DNA of 64,000 nt from RPQJ01 sp963778185 (GTDB lineage: Bacteria; Pseudomonadota; Gammaproteobacteria; Steroidobacterales; Steroidobacteraceae). A model generated the notes under the pieces. That model had not been told where the DNA came from. It was given only the letters and a program-made list of their open reading frames with translations, and did no database searches. Each line of letters opens with the position of its first letter. Within the stretch, counting starts at the first letter, position 1. Both the position numbers and the translations under genes were made by a program. Shown piece after piece: positions 1 through 10,727 of this stretch. The DNA lies in the NCBI GenBank assembly GCA_963778185.1, contig CAVZTF010000003.1, positions 2,108,001 to 2,172,000 of the forward strand, written 5' to 3'.

Positions 1-13
1 AGGAGCCACTAGC

Positions 14-1096
14 ATGCTGCGCTACCTCGCCCAGTGGCTCACCGAGTACCACTCGGTCTTCAACGTCTTCAGCTACCTCACGCTGCGCGCGATCCTGGCG
101 GCGCTCACGGCGCTGCTGATTTCGTTCCTGGTCGGCCCGGTGATGATCCGCAAGCTCGCCGAGCGCCAGGTCGGGCAGCGCGTGCGCTCCGACGGCCCGC
201 AGAGCCACCTGTCGAAGGCCGGCACGCCGACGATGGGCGGCGCGCTGATCCTGGTGGCGATCGTCGCGGGCACGCTGCTGTGGGCCGACCTCGGCAACCG
301 CTTCGTGTGGATCACGCTCGCGGCCACCGTGGCCTTCGGGCTGATCGGCTTCTGGGACGACTACCTCAAGCTCGTGGTCGGCGATTCGCGCGGCCTGATC
401 GCGCGCTACAAGTACTTCTGGCAGTCGGTGGCGGGGCTGGGCGCCGCGGTCGCGCTCTACGTCACGGCGCGCTCCGCGGTCGAGACCACGCTGATCGTGC
501 CGTTCTTCAAGGACTTCGTGCTGCCGCTCGGACCGCTGTTCGTGGTGCTGGCGTACTTCGTGATCGTGGGCTCGAGCAACGCGGTGAACCTGACCGACGG
601 TCTCGACGGACTCGCGATCATGCCGGCGGTGCTGGTCGCCGGCGCGCTGGGCGTGTTCGCGTACGCCTCGGGCAACGTCGTGTTCGCGGGCTACCTCGGG
701 ATTCCCTACATCGCCGGCACCGGCGAGGTGCTGGTCATCTGCGCGAGCATCTTCGGCGCGGGCCTCGGCTTCCTGTGGTTCAACACCTATCCCGCGCAGG
801 TGTTCATGGGCGACATCGGCGCGCTCGCGCTCGGCGCCGCGCTCGGCGTTATCGCCGTGATCGTCCGCCAGGAGATCGTGCTCTTCATCATGGGCGGCGT
901 CTTCGTCATGGAGACGGTGTCCGTGATCCTGCAGGTGGGCTCCTTCAAGCTGCGCGGCAAGCGCATCTTCCGCATGGCGCCCATCCACCACCACTTCGAG
1001 CTCAAGGGCTGGGCCGAGCCGAAGGTGATCGTCCGATTCTGGATCATCACCGTGATCCTCGTGCTGGTCGGCCTCGCGACCCTGAAGCTGCGATGA
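14..1096 (+). CDS. mraY: Phospho-N-acetylmuramoyl-pentapeptide transferase
   Basis: Integral membrane enzyme that transfers phospho-MurNAc-pentapeptide from UDP to undecaprenyl phosphate, giving lipid I. The 360 residues match the family length. The paired aspartates of the DDYLKL motif lie near residue 115, NLTDGLDGLA near 190, and the HHHFELKGWAE motif near 325; about ten hydrophobic segments are visible. The ATG at 14 follows an AGGAG ribosome site at bases 1-5. The stop overlaps the murD start (ATGA), so translation is probably coupled. murF and murE would be expected just outside the left edge. Confidence 0.97.
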   Translation: MLRYLAQWLTEYHSVFNVFSYLTLRAILAALTALLISFLVGPVMIRKLAERQVGQRVRSDGPQSHLSKAGTPTMGGALILVAIVAGTLLWADLGNRFVWITLAATVAFGLIGFWDDYLKLVVGDSRGLIARYKYFWQSVAGLGAAVALYVTARSAVETTLIVPFFKDFVLPLGPLFVVLAYFVIVGSSNAVNLTDGLDGLAIMPAVLVAGALGVFAYASGNVVFAGYLGIPYIAGTGEVLVICASIFGAGLGFLWFNTYPAQVFMGDIGALALGAALGVIAVIVRQEIVLFIMGGVFVMETVSVILQVGSFKLRGKRIFRMAPIHHHFELKGWAEPKVIVRFWIITVILVLVGLATLKLR

Positions 1097-2448
1097 CCCG
1101 CGCCGCCCCCAACCTCGCCCCGCTCGAAGCCGGCACCCGCGCACTGGTGCTCGGTCTCGGCCGCACGGGACTCTCCTGCGCGCGATACCTGAGCCGCAAG
1201 GGACTCGAGGTGCGCGTGGCGGACACCCGCAGCCGCCCGCCGGGTGCGGACGCACTGCGCAGCGCAGTGCCGCAGGCGGAGCTGCGCACCGGTGCCTTCG
1301 ACGCGGCACTGCTCGACGGCGTCGCGCAGGTCGTGATCTCGCCGGGGCTGTCGCTGCGCGAGCCCGTGGCGCGCGAGGCCGCGAGCCGCGGCCTGCCGGT
1401 GGTTGGAGACATCGAGCTCTTCGCACGCGAGGCGCAGGCGCCGGTGGCGGCGATCACGGGCACCAACGGCAAGAGCACGGTGACGGCACTGCTCGCCGAG
1501 CTCGCCAATGCCGCGGGCCGCGAGGCGATCGCCGGCGCCAATCTCGGCGAACCGGCGCTCGACCTGCTCGAGCGCCCGGTGCCCGCGCTCTACGTGCTCG
1601 AGCTCTCGAGCTTCCAGCTCGAGACGACGTATTCGCTCGGGACCGCGACCGCGACGGTCCTCAACGTCACGCCCGACCACATGGATCGCTACGAGGCCTT
1701 GTCCGACTACGCGGCGGCGAAGGCCCGCATCTTCGACGGCTGCGAGGTCGCGGTGGTCAATGCCGACGACCCGGCCGTGCGCGCGATGCCGCGTCCCGGG
1801 CAGCACGTGCTGTCGTTCAGCCTCGACGACGCGCACGCCGACTACTTCCTGTCGCGCGAGGGCGAACCGTTGCTCACGTGCCGCGGGGAGCCGCTGCTGC
1901 CCCTGTCCGCCATGCGCCTGCAGGGCCTGCACAACGCCGCGAACGCGCTCGCCGCGCTCGCGATGTGCGAGGCGCTCGTGCTGCCGCGCGGGCCGGTGGT
2001 CGAGGCGCTCGCGTCCTTCGGCGGCCTGCCGCACCGCGCGCAATGGGTCGCCGACGTGAGCGGCGTGCGGTTCGTGAACGACTCGAAGGGAACCAACGTG
2101 GGCGCCACCCTGGCCGCGGTGTCGGGCATGAGCGGACCGCTCGTGCTGATCGCGGGCGGCGACGGCAAGAACCAGGATTTCGCCGCCCTGCGCGAGGCCT
2201 TCCGCGGCAAGGTCCGCCACGCCGTGCTGATCGGGCGCGACGCGCCGCGGCTCGCGGCGACACTCGAGGGCGTGTGCCCCACGGAGCAGGCGCCCGACCT
2301 GCCGTCCGCCGTGCGGGCCGCGCGCGCTGCCGCGCAGGCCGGCGACACGGTGCTGCTGTCGCCCGCCTGCGCCAGCCTCGACATGTTTCGTGACTACACG
2401 CACCGCGGCGACGAGTTCGCCGCGGCGGTGAGGAGCCTGGCCGGATGA
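1093..2448 (+). CDS. murD: UDP-N-acetylmuramoylalanine--D-glutamate ligase
   Basis: Cytoplasmic Mur ligase adding D-Glu to UDP-MurNAc-L-Ala. The start at 1093 (MTRAAPN...) overlaps the mraY stop and gives 451 aa, the normal size; the open frame runs further upstream but that part is antiparallel noise over mraY. The N-terminal Rossmann motif GLGRTG lies near residue 21, the ATP-binding loop TGTNGKST near 122, and the C-terminal ligase domain carries NDSKGTN and the DGKNQDF stretch. It overlaps ftsW by four bases. Confidence 0.97.
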   Translation: MTRAAPNLAPLEAGTRALVLGLGRTGLSCARYLSRKGLEVRVADTRSRPPGADALRSAVPQAELRTGAFDAALLDGVAQVVISPGLSLREPVAREAASRGLPVVGDIELFAREAQAPVAAITGTNGKSTVTALLAELANAAGREAIAGANLGEPALDLLERPVPALYVLELSSFQLETTYSLGTATATVLNVTPDHMDRYEALSDYAAAKARIFDGCEVAVVNADDPAVRAMPRPGQHVLSFSLDDAHADYFLSREGEPLLTCRGEPLLPLSAMRLQGLHNAANALAALAMCEALVLPRGPVVEALASFGGLPHRAQWVADVSGVRFVNDSKGTNVGATLAAVSGMSGPLVLIAGGDGKNQDFAALREAFRGKVRHAVLIGRDAPRLAATLEGVCPTEQAPDLPSAVRAARAAAQAGDTVLLSPACASLDMFRDYTHRGDEFAAAVRSLAG

Positions 2449-3629
2449 GCACCGCAGCCCTTTCCTACGCCCGCTCGACCGGCCAGCCGCGGCGGCTGGT
2501 GCTCGATCCGTGGATCACGGGCGCCGTGTCTGCGCTGCTGCTCGTGGGCCTCGTGATGGTCGCCTCCGCGTCGATCGGCATCGCCGACCGCGAGAGCGGC
2601 CAGCCGTTCGCCTATTTCGAGCGCCAGCTGGTCTACGTCGGGCTCGGGCTGCTGGCCGCGCTCGCCGCGGTCGCCATCCCCACGAATGCCTGGGAGAAGT
2701 ACTCGATCTACCTGCTCGGCGGCGCCTTCCTGCTGCTGCTGCTGGTGCTGGTCCCGGGCATCGGCGCCGAGGTGAACGGCAGCCGGCGCTGGGTGCGGCT
2801 CGGCTTCATGAATTTCCAGGTCTCCGAGCTCGCGCGCGTGATGCTGCTCGCCTACGTCGCGAGCTATGCGGTGCGCCGCGCCGACGAGTTGTCGGCCGAC
2901 TTCAAGGGATTCATGAAGCCGGTCGGCGTGCTGGCCGCCGCGGCGGTGCTGCTGCTCCTCGAGCCCGATTTCGGCGCCGCGACGGTGCTGATGGCCACCG
3001 GCCTGGCGGTGCTGTTCCTGGCGGGCGCCCGCCTGCACCACCTCGCGGTGCCGGTCCTGGTCGGAGTGGGCGCCATGGGCGCGCTCGCCGTCACCTCGCC
3101 GTATCGCCTGCGCCGCCTGGTCGCGTTCCGCAATCCCTGGGAGGACCCGTTCGACAGCGGCTTCCAGCTCGTGCAGTCGCTGATCGCCATCGGCCGCGGC
3201 GAGTGGTTCGGCGTCGGCCTCGGATCGAGCGTGCAGAAGCTCTTCTACCTGCCCGAGGCGCACACCGACTTCGTGTTCGCCGTGCTCGCCGAGGAGTTCG
3301 GGTTCGTCGGCGTCGTGGTCGTCGTGGGCCTGTACGCGGTGCTGGTCGGGCGCGCGCTCGCGATCTCGCGCAACGCGGCCGACGCCGGGCTCACGTTCCA
3401 GTCGTACCTCGCGGCCGCGATCGGCACGTGGCTCGGGCTGCAGGCGTTCGTGAACATCGGCGTGAACATGGGCCTGCTGCCCACCAAGGGCCTGACCCTG
3501 CCGCTGCTCTCCTACGGCGGCAGCAGCATGCTGGTCACGCTGGGCACGCTGGGCGTGCTGCTCAGGATCAACCACGAGACGCAGATGACCGGCCGCTCGG
3601 CCATCACGCGGGAGGCGCGCCGCGAATGA
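2445..3629 (+). CDS. ftsW: Peptidoglycan glycosyltransferase FtsW (SEDS family)
   Basis: Polytopic septal SEDS polymerase that works with the class B PBP FtsI. The 394 aa contain about ten membrane helices and the SEDS signature PTKGLTLPLLSYGGSS near residue 346. The N-terminal cytoplasmic stretch is about 25 residues before the first helix. ATGA overlaps at both ends (murD and murG) place it firmly in the dcw operon. Confidence 0.96.
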   Translation: MSTAALSYARSTGQPRRLVLDPWITGAVSALLLVGLVMVASASIGIADRESGQPFAYFERQLVYVGLGLLAALAAVAIPTNAWEKYSIYLLGGAFLLLLLVLVPGIGAEVNGSRRWVRLGFMNFQVSELARVMLLAYVASYAVRRADELSADFKGFMKPVGVLAAAAVLLLLEPDFGAATVLMATGLAVLFLAGARLHHLAVPVLVGVGAMGALAVTSPYRLRRLVAFRNPWEDPFDSGFQLVQSLIAIGRGEWFGVGLGSSVQKLFYLPEAHTDFVFAVLAEEFGFVGVVVVVGLYAVLVGRALAISRNAADAGLTFQSYLAAAIGTWLGLQAFVNIGVNMGLLPTKGLTLPLLSYGGSSMLVTLGTLGVLLRINHETQMTGRSAITREARRE

Positions 3630-4713
3630 CGCGCCCGATCGCCATGGTCATGGCCGGCGGAACGGGAGGACACGTCTTCCCCGCGCTCGCGACCGCGCGC
3701 GTGCTGAAGACCCGCGGCTACGACATCGTCTGGCTCGGCACCGAGCGCGGCATCGAGGCGCGCCTCGTGCCGGCCGAGGGCATCCCCGTCGAGTGGCTGA
3801 GCGTGAGCGGGCTGCGCGGCAAGGGAGTCGCGACCCTGCTCGCGGCGCCGTTCCGGCTCGCGGTGGCGCTGGTGCAGGCGCTGCGCGCGGTGCGCAAGCA
3901 TCGTCCCAGCGTCGTGCTCGGCGCCGGCGGCTTCGTCTCGGGACCGGGCGGGGTCGCCGCGTGGCTGCTGCGGCGGCCGCTGGTCGTCCACGAGCAGAAC
4001 GCCGTGGCGGGGCTCACCAACCGCCTGCTCGCGCGCCTCGCCGATCGCGTGCTGGAGGGCTTCCCCGGCAGCTTCGGCCCCCGCGTGAAGGCGGAGCGGG
4101 TCGGTAATCCGGTGCGCCCGGAGATTGCCGCCATCCCGCCGCCCGAGCGCCGCTATGCCGGGCGTGAAGGCCGCGTGCGCCTGCTCGTGTTCGGCGGCAG
4201 CCAGGGCGCGGCGCGGCTCAACGCCGTCCTGCCCGCGGCGTTGGCGGAACTGCCTTTGCCACTGCGCCCGGAAGTGCTGCACCAGACCGGCAGCCGCGGC
4301 GTCGAGGAGACCGCTGCGTCGTACAGGTCGCGCGGCATCGAGGCCGACGTGCGTGCCTTCATCGACGACATGGCCGGCGCCTACGGCTGGGCCGACCTTG
4401 CCGTGTGCCGCGCGGGTGCGCTCACGGTGGCCGAGCTCGCGGCGGCGGGCGTGCCAGCGATCCTCGTGCCGTTCCCGGCGGCGGTCGACGATCACCAGAC
4501 GCGCAACGCCGAGTACGTGGTCGAGGTGGGCGCGGCCGTGCTGCTTCCGGAGAGCGAGCTGACACCCGTCTCGCTCGCGGCGCGGCTGCGCGAACTGCTC
4601 GAAGCGGGACGCCCCCGGCTCGAGCGAATGGCGCGGGCAGCGCGCGGCGCGGCCATCACCGACGCGGACGAGCGACTCGCCGACGCCTGCGTCGCGGCAG
4701 CCGGGAGCGTGGC

Positions 4714-4717
<4 letters not shown>
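3626..4717 (+). CDS. murG: UDP-GlcNAc--lipid I N-acetylglucosaminyltransferase
   Basis: Peripheral inner-membrane GT28 glycosyltransferase making lipid II from lipid I. The start at 3626 overlaps the ftsW stop and gives 363 aa. The glycine-rich N-terminal loop GGTGGHVFPAL is at residues 9-19, a second G loop GGSQGAARLN near 190, and the UDP-GlcNAc-binding CRAGALTVAE segment near 261. The stop overlaps the murC start. Confidence 0.97.
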
Positions 4718-6137
<1,420 letters not shown>

Positions 6138-6141
<4 letters not shown>

Positions 6142-7103
6142 CGCTGCCGTCGCATTGCATCACCGATCCGCGTGACTTCGGGCGCGTCGCCGTGCTGCTC
6201 GGCGGCACGTCGTCGGAGCGCGAGGTCTCGCTCGACTCCGGACGCAACGTGCTCGAGGCACTGCTGCGGCGCGGCGTGGACGCCTCGGCGGTCGACGGCA
6301 TTCCGGCGCTGGTGCAGGCGCTGTCGGACCCGGCGGGCCGCCGCTACGACCGCGTGTTCAACATCCTGCATGGCAACCGGGGCGGCGGCGAGGACGGCGT
6401 CCTGCAGGGACTGCTCGCCGCACTCGGCGTGCCCTGCACGGGCTCCGGCGTGCTCGGCTCCGCGCTCTCGATGGACAAGATCCGCACCAAGCAGGTGTGG
6501 CTCTCGCTCGGACTGCCGACCCCGGGGTACGTGAGCCTCGAGCGCGGCGACGACGTGGTCGCGGCCGCGCACAAGCTCGGCCTGCCGGTGATCGTGAAGC
6601 CCGCCTGCGAAGGATCGAGCGTGGGCGTGAGCCGCTGCTTCAAGGATGCCGACCTGGCCTCGGCCGTGGCGCTCGCGGCGCGCTTCGAGGGTCCGCTGCT
6701 CGTCGAGCAGCTGATCCAGGGCGAGGAGTACACCGTGGGCGTGCTCGGCACGGAGGCGCTGCCGTCCATCCGCATCGTGCCGGCCGGCGAGTACTACGAC
6801 TACCACGCCAAGTACGTCGCCGAGGACACCCAGTACCTCTGCCCGGGCGCCTCGGGCGCGACGGAGCAGGAACTCGGCAGCCTCGCGCTGGCGGCGTTCT
6901 TCGCCGTGGACTGCTGGGGCTGGGGCCGCGTGGACTTCATGCGCGACCGCGCGGGCAGGCCGTGGCTCCTCGAGGTCAACACGGCGCCCGGGATGACCAG
7001 TCATTCGCTGGTGCCGAAGGCGGCCCGGCAGATCGGCGTGGATTTCGACGACCTCGTGTGGCGCGTGCTCGAGACGAGCTTCGCGCGGCCGGGTCGGGGC
7101 TGA
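6138..7103 (+). CDS. ddl: D-alanine--D-alanine ligase
   Basis: ATP-grasp enzyme that makes D-Ala-D-Ala for the stem peptide. The start at 6138 overlaps the murC stop; 321 aa. Visible motifs are VLLGGTSSEREVSLDSG at the N-terminus, NILHGNRGGGEDG in the first lobe, VKPACEGSSVGVS in the ATP-binding lobe and LEVNTAPGMTSHS at the C-terminal metal site. This is the DdlB position in the dcw cluster. Confidence 0.97.
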
Positions 7104-7107
7104 GCGG

Positions 7108-7902
7108 ATGCTGTCCTTCAAGAAGCGCAATCGCAGGCAGCCCCGGGGCGGCGAGCCCACGTGGCTCGAGCGCATCGACTGGCGTGCGCTTGGCCTCGGC
7201 GCCGGCACCGTCGCGGGCGCGCTCGTGGTGGGCTGGCTGCTGGTCTTCGCTCTCGACCGCCCGGTTCGCCGCGTGGTGGTGGAGGGCGCGTTCCAGCGTG
7301 TGTCGCCGCCCGAGATCGAGAGTGCCGTCGCGGAGGTGGTGCAGGGCGGACTCGCCTCCGTGGACCTGCGCAGGGTGCGCAGGCACATCGAGCAGATCGA
7401 CTGGGTCGACAGCGCGGTGGTGCAGCGCCGCTGGCCCGATACGCTGCGCGTGACCATCGTCGAGCAGGTCGCCGCCGCGCGCTGGAACGACGCGGGGCTG
7501 CTGAACGCGCGCGGCGAGCTCTTCATCCGCAACGCCCGCTACGTGCCGCCCGAGCTGCCGCTGCTCGAGGGGCCGGACGGCAGCGAGGGCGCAGTCGCGC
7601 AGCTCTACCTCGACGCGCAGGGGCGCCTGCTCGAGGCGGGCTTGAGGCTCACCGGCGTGCGCCTCGACGAGCGCGGCGCCTGGCAGCTCGGCCTCGCGAA
7701 CGGCGTGCAGGTGAGGCTCGGCCGCCTCGCCGTCACCGACCGCCTCGAGCGCTTCATTGCGCTCGCGAGCCCGCTGGTGGCGAAGCGCCTCGCCGAGATC
7801 ACGTACGTGGACATGCGCTACACCAATGGATTCAGCGTGGGCTGGAACGCTCGTTCCGCCCTCGCCGTTGCCCCGCAGGAGATCGCGACGCCCGATGGCT
7901 AG
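7108..7902 (+). CDS. ftsQ: Cell division protein FtsQ
   Basis: Bitopic divisome protein linking FtsB/FtsL to the cytoplasmic ring. A short basic cytoplasmic tail is followed by one membrane helix at about residues 29-51, a POTRA domain beginning VRRVVVEGAFQRVSP, and the FtsQ/DivIB domain with RRWPDTLRVTIVEQ. The 264 aa fit the family. It starts four bases after ddl and ends eight bases inside ftsA. Confidence 0.95.
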   Translation: MLSFKKRNRRQPRGGEPTWLERIDWRALGLGAGTVAGALVVGWLLVFALDRPVRRVVVEGAFQRVSPPEIESAVAEVVQGGLASVDLRRVRRHIEQIDWVDSAVVQRRWPDTLRVTIVEQVAAARWNDAGLLNARGELFIRNARYVPPELPLLEGPDGSEGAVAQLYLDAQGRLLEAGLRLTGVRLDERGAWQLGLANGVQVRLGRLAVTDRLERFIALASPLVAKRLAEITYVDMRYTNGFSVGWNARSALAVAPQEIATPDG

Positions 7903-9133
7903 GAAAACGGAACGTAACCTGATCGTCGGACTCGACATCGGCACCTCGAAGGTGGTGGCGATCGTCGGTGAGCTCGCCGCCGACGGGACCATCGAAGTCG
8001 TCGGCGTGGGGTCGCATCCCTCGCGCGGGCTGAAGAAAGGCGTCGTCGTCAACATCGACTCGACCGTGCAGTCCATCCAGCGCGCCGTGGAGGAAGCCGA
8101 GCTCATGGCGGGCTGCGAGATCCACTCGGTCTTCGCGGGCATCGCCGGCAGCCACGTCCGCAGCCTCAACTCGCACGGCATCGTCGCGATCCGCGACAAG
8201 GAAGTGACGCCCGGCGACGTGGACCGCGTCATCGACGCGGCGCGCGCGGTGGCGATCCCGGCCGACCAGAAGATCCTGCACATCCTGCCGCAGGAATTCA
8301 TCATCGACGCGCAGGAGGGCATCCGCGAGCCGGTCGGCATGTCGGGCGTGCGCCTCGAGGCGAAGGTGCACATCGTGACCGGCGCCGACAGCGCCGCGCA
8401 GAACATCGTCAAGTGCGTGCAGCGCTGCGGCCTCGAGGTCGAGGACATCGTTCTCGAGCAGCTGGCCTCGAGCTATGCCGTGCTCGCCGAGGACGAGAAG
8501 GAACTCGGCGTGTGCCTCGTCGACATCGGCGGCGGTACCACCGACATCGCGGTGTTCTCGGGCGGTGCCATCCGCCACACCTCCGTGATCGGGATCGCGG
8601 GCGACCAGGTCACCAACGACATCGCGGTGAGCCTGCGTACGCCCACGCACCACGCCGAGGACCTCAAGATCAGGTACGCCTGCGCGCTCTCGCAGCTCGC
8701 GAACCCCGACGAGACCATCGAGGTGCCGAGCGTGGGCGACCGCCCGGCGCGCCGCCTCGCACGGCAGACGCTCGCCGAGGTCGTGGAGCCGCGCTACGAG
8801 GAACTCTTCGCGCTGGTGCGCGAGGAACTGCGCCGCGCGGGCTTCGACGAGATGATCGCCGCCGGCGTCGTGCTGACGGGCGGCAGCGCGAAGATGGAAG
8901 GCGTCATCGAGCTCGCCGAGGAGATCTTCCACGCGCCGGTGCGGCTCGGCTTGCCGCAGGGCGTGAGCGGCCTCGTCGACGTCGTGAGGAATCCCATTCA
9001 TTCCACGGGCGTGGGCCTCCTGCTGTTCGGGCGGGAGAACCACCTCCGCCGGCACGGCCGCGGCCTGCCGGTCGGGGGCAACGTGCGCAGCGTGGTGGAC
9101 CGGATGAGGGCGTGGTTCCAGGGGAATTTTTGA
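7895..9133 (+). CDS. ftsA: Cell division protein FtsA
   Basis: Actin-like ATPase that tethers FtsZ to the membrane. The start at 7895 (MARKTERNLIVGLDIGTSK) overlaps ftsQ and gives 412 aa. Phosphate 1 (GLDIGTSKV), phosphate 2 (DIGGGTTDIAVF) and the adenosine motif (LTGGSAKMEGV) are present, and the C-terminus ends in an amphipathic helix-like stretch (VVDRMRAWFQGNF). The stop lies three bases before a GGCTGAG repeat cluster. Confidence 0.97.
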   Translation: MARKTERNLIVGLDIGTSKVVAIVGELAADGTIEVVGVGSHPSRGLKKGVVVNIDSTVQSIQRAVEEAELMAGCEIHSVFAGIAGSHVRSLNSHGIVAIRDKEVTPGDVDRVIDAARAVAIPADQKILHILPQEFIIDAQEGIREPVGMSGVRLEAKVHIVTGADSAAQNIVKCVQRCGLEVEDIVLEQLASSYAVLAEDEKELGVCLVDIGGGTTDIAVFSGGAIRHTSVIGIAGDQVTNDIAVSLRTPTHHAEDLKIRYACALSQLANPDETIEVPSVGDRPARRLARQTLAEVVEPRYEELFALVREELRRAGFDEMIAAGVVLTGGSAKMEGVIELAEEIFHAPVRLGLPQGVSGLVDVVRNPIHSTGVGLLLFGRENHLRRHGRGLPVGGNVRSVVDRMRAWFQGNF

Positions 9134-9135
9134 AG

Positions 9136-9270
9136 AAGGCTGAGGGCTGAGGGCTGAGGGTAGGAAGGGGCAGAGAGGAAGGATGAGCGGCGGGCGATAA
9201 GTCTCGGCTGGTGGTGCGAGGCGGTGCGGCTGGTTCTTACCTTCAGCCCTCAGCCTTCTGCCCTCAGCCT
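9136..9270. repeat. GGCTGAG heptad repeat, inverted pair between ftsA and ftsZ
   Basis: Bases 9136-9160 hold three to four tandem copies of the heptamer GGCTGAG with GG joints. Bases 9241-9270 hold the complementary form (CAGCCCTCAGCC and variants). The two arms are about 80 bases apart and could pair. The element fills nearly the whole ftsA-ftsZ gap. Confidence 0.85.
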
Positions 9271-9308
9271 CCTCGAACGGGTTTTTCATTTTCACGGAGC
9301 GTCAAACA

Positions 9309-10481
9309 ATGTTCGTACTTGCAGATACCGAGAATCAGGGGGCCGTCATCAAGGTGGTCGGCGTCGGCGGCGGCGGCGGCAACGCGGTCACGCACATGGT
9401 CGCCTCGGGGATCGAGGGCGTGGACTTCATCTGCATCAACACCGATGCGCAGGCGCTCAAGCATTCGAGGGTCAAGACCAGCCTGCAGATCGGCTCGAAC
9501 ATCACCAAGGGCCTCGGCGCAGGCGCCGACCCCGAGGTGGGCCGGCAGGCCGCGATGGAGGATCGCGACCGCATCGTCGAGCTCGTCGACGGTTCGGACA
9601 TGATCTTCATCACCGCCGGCATGGGCGGCGGCACGGGCACCGGCGCCGCGCCGGTGGTGGCGCAGGTCGCGAAGGAGCTCGGCATCCTCACCGTGGCCGT
9701 CGTCACCAAGCCCTTCGAGATGGAAGGCAACAAGCGCCTCGCACTGGCCGACCAGGGTATCGCTGAGCTCGGCAAGTACGTCGATTCGCTGATCACCATC
9801 CCGAACCAGAAACTGCTCACGGTGCTCGGCGGCGACACGACGCTGCTCGACGCCTTCAAGTCCGCGAACCAGGTGCTGCAGGGCGCGGTGCAGGGCATCG
9901 CCGAGCTCATCACCCGGCCGGGCCTCATCAACGTCGACTTCGCCGACGTGAAGACCGTCATGGCCGAGACCGGCATGGCGATGATGGGCTCGGGTGCCGC
10001 GACCGGCGAGAACCGCGCGCGCGCCGCCGCCGAGGCCGCGATCTCGAGCCCGCTGCTCGAGGACGTGAACCTCTCGGGCGCGCACGGCCTGCTGATCAAC
10101 GTCACCGCCGGCATGGACCTGCGCACCAGCGAGTTCCACGTCGTGGGCGACACCATCAAGCAGTTCGCCTCCGAGGATGCGACGGTGGTCGTGGGCTACG
10201 TCATCGATCCGGACATGACCGACCAGATCCGCGTCACGGTCGTCGCAACCGGCATCGGCCGTCCCATGTCCGTTCGCGGCATGCCGCCGGGCATGCAGCC
10301 GAAGGTCGAGGTCGTGGCCGGTGGCCGCGCCGCCCGCCGTCCCCTCGACGCCTATGCCGACTACGACCAGCCCGCCGTGGTGCGCCGTCGCCAGCGTGCG
10401 GTCGGCGACGACATCCGGGCTGACGCCGGTGGCGAGTCGTACCTCGACATCCCGGCGTTCCTGCGGCGGCAGGCGGACTGA
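9309..10481 (+). CDS. ftsZ: Cell division protein FtsZ
   Basis: Tubulin-like GTPase forming the Z ring. The 390 aa contain the N-terminal GVGGGGGNAV loop, the tubulin signature GGGTGTGAAP near residue 107, the T7 loop around NVDFADVKTVM, and the conserved C-terminal peptide LDIPAFLRRQAD that binds FtsA and ZipA. A GGAGC ribosome site lies upstream of the ATG at 9309. Unlike the tightly packed upstream genes it is separated from ftsA by about 175 bases occupied by a repeat element. Confidence 0.98.
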   Translation: MFVLADTENQGAVIKVVGVGGGGGNAVTHMVASGIEGVDFICINTDAQALKHSRVKTSLQIGSNITKGLGAGADPEVGRQAAMEDRDRIVELVDGSDMIFITAGMGGGTGTGAAPVVAQVAKELGILTVAVVTKPFEMEGNKRLALADQGIAELGKYVDSLITIPNQKLLTVLGGDTTLLDAFKSANQVLQGAVQGIAELITRPGLINVDFADVKTVMAETGMAMMGSGAATGENRARAAAEAAISSPLLEDVNLSGAHGLLINVTAGMDLRTSEFHVVGDTIKQFASEDATVVVGYVIDPDMTDQIRVTVVATGIGRPMSVRGMPPGMQPKVEVVAGGRAARRPLDAYADYDQPAVVRRRQRAVGDDIRADAGGESYLDIPAFLRRQAD

Positions 10482-10482
10482 G

Positions 10483-10620
10483 GAGGGCTGAGGGCTGAGG
10501 GCTGAGAGGAAGAGGGCGGAGGGCTGTGGGCTGTGGGCTGAAGGCTGAGGGTCGAAGACGACGCTCCGCGTCTCCGACCTTCAGCCTTCAGCCCTCAGCC
10601 TTCCGCCCTCAGCCTTCAGC
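10483..10620. repeat. GGCTGAG heptad repeat, long inverted pair after ftsZ
   Basis: The left arm (10483-10553) contains repeated GGCTGAG, GGCTGTG and GGCTGAA units beginning one base after the ftsZ stop. The right arm (10580-10620) is the complementary set. The junction GGTCGAAGACG...CGTCTCCGACC is also self-complementary, so the whole element could fold into one long hairpin, possibly a transcription end for the division operon. Confidence 0.88.
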
Positions 10621-10727
10621 CATTAGCCTGTTGGATCAATGGTTTATGCGTCATTTAATCGTTGTGCTATCCTCTCCGGCTAACTTTCCCGGGGATCTAC
10701 GCCCTGCGTGCGCATGAAGTCCCTCCG

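Noticed and set aside
787..2403. Long minus-strand open frame over murD.
   Set aside because: Antisense to well-conserved murD with no recognisable motif; GC-rich DNA lacks stops on the opposite strand.
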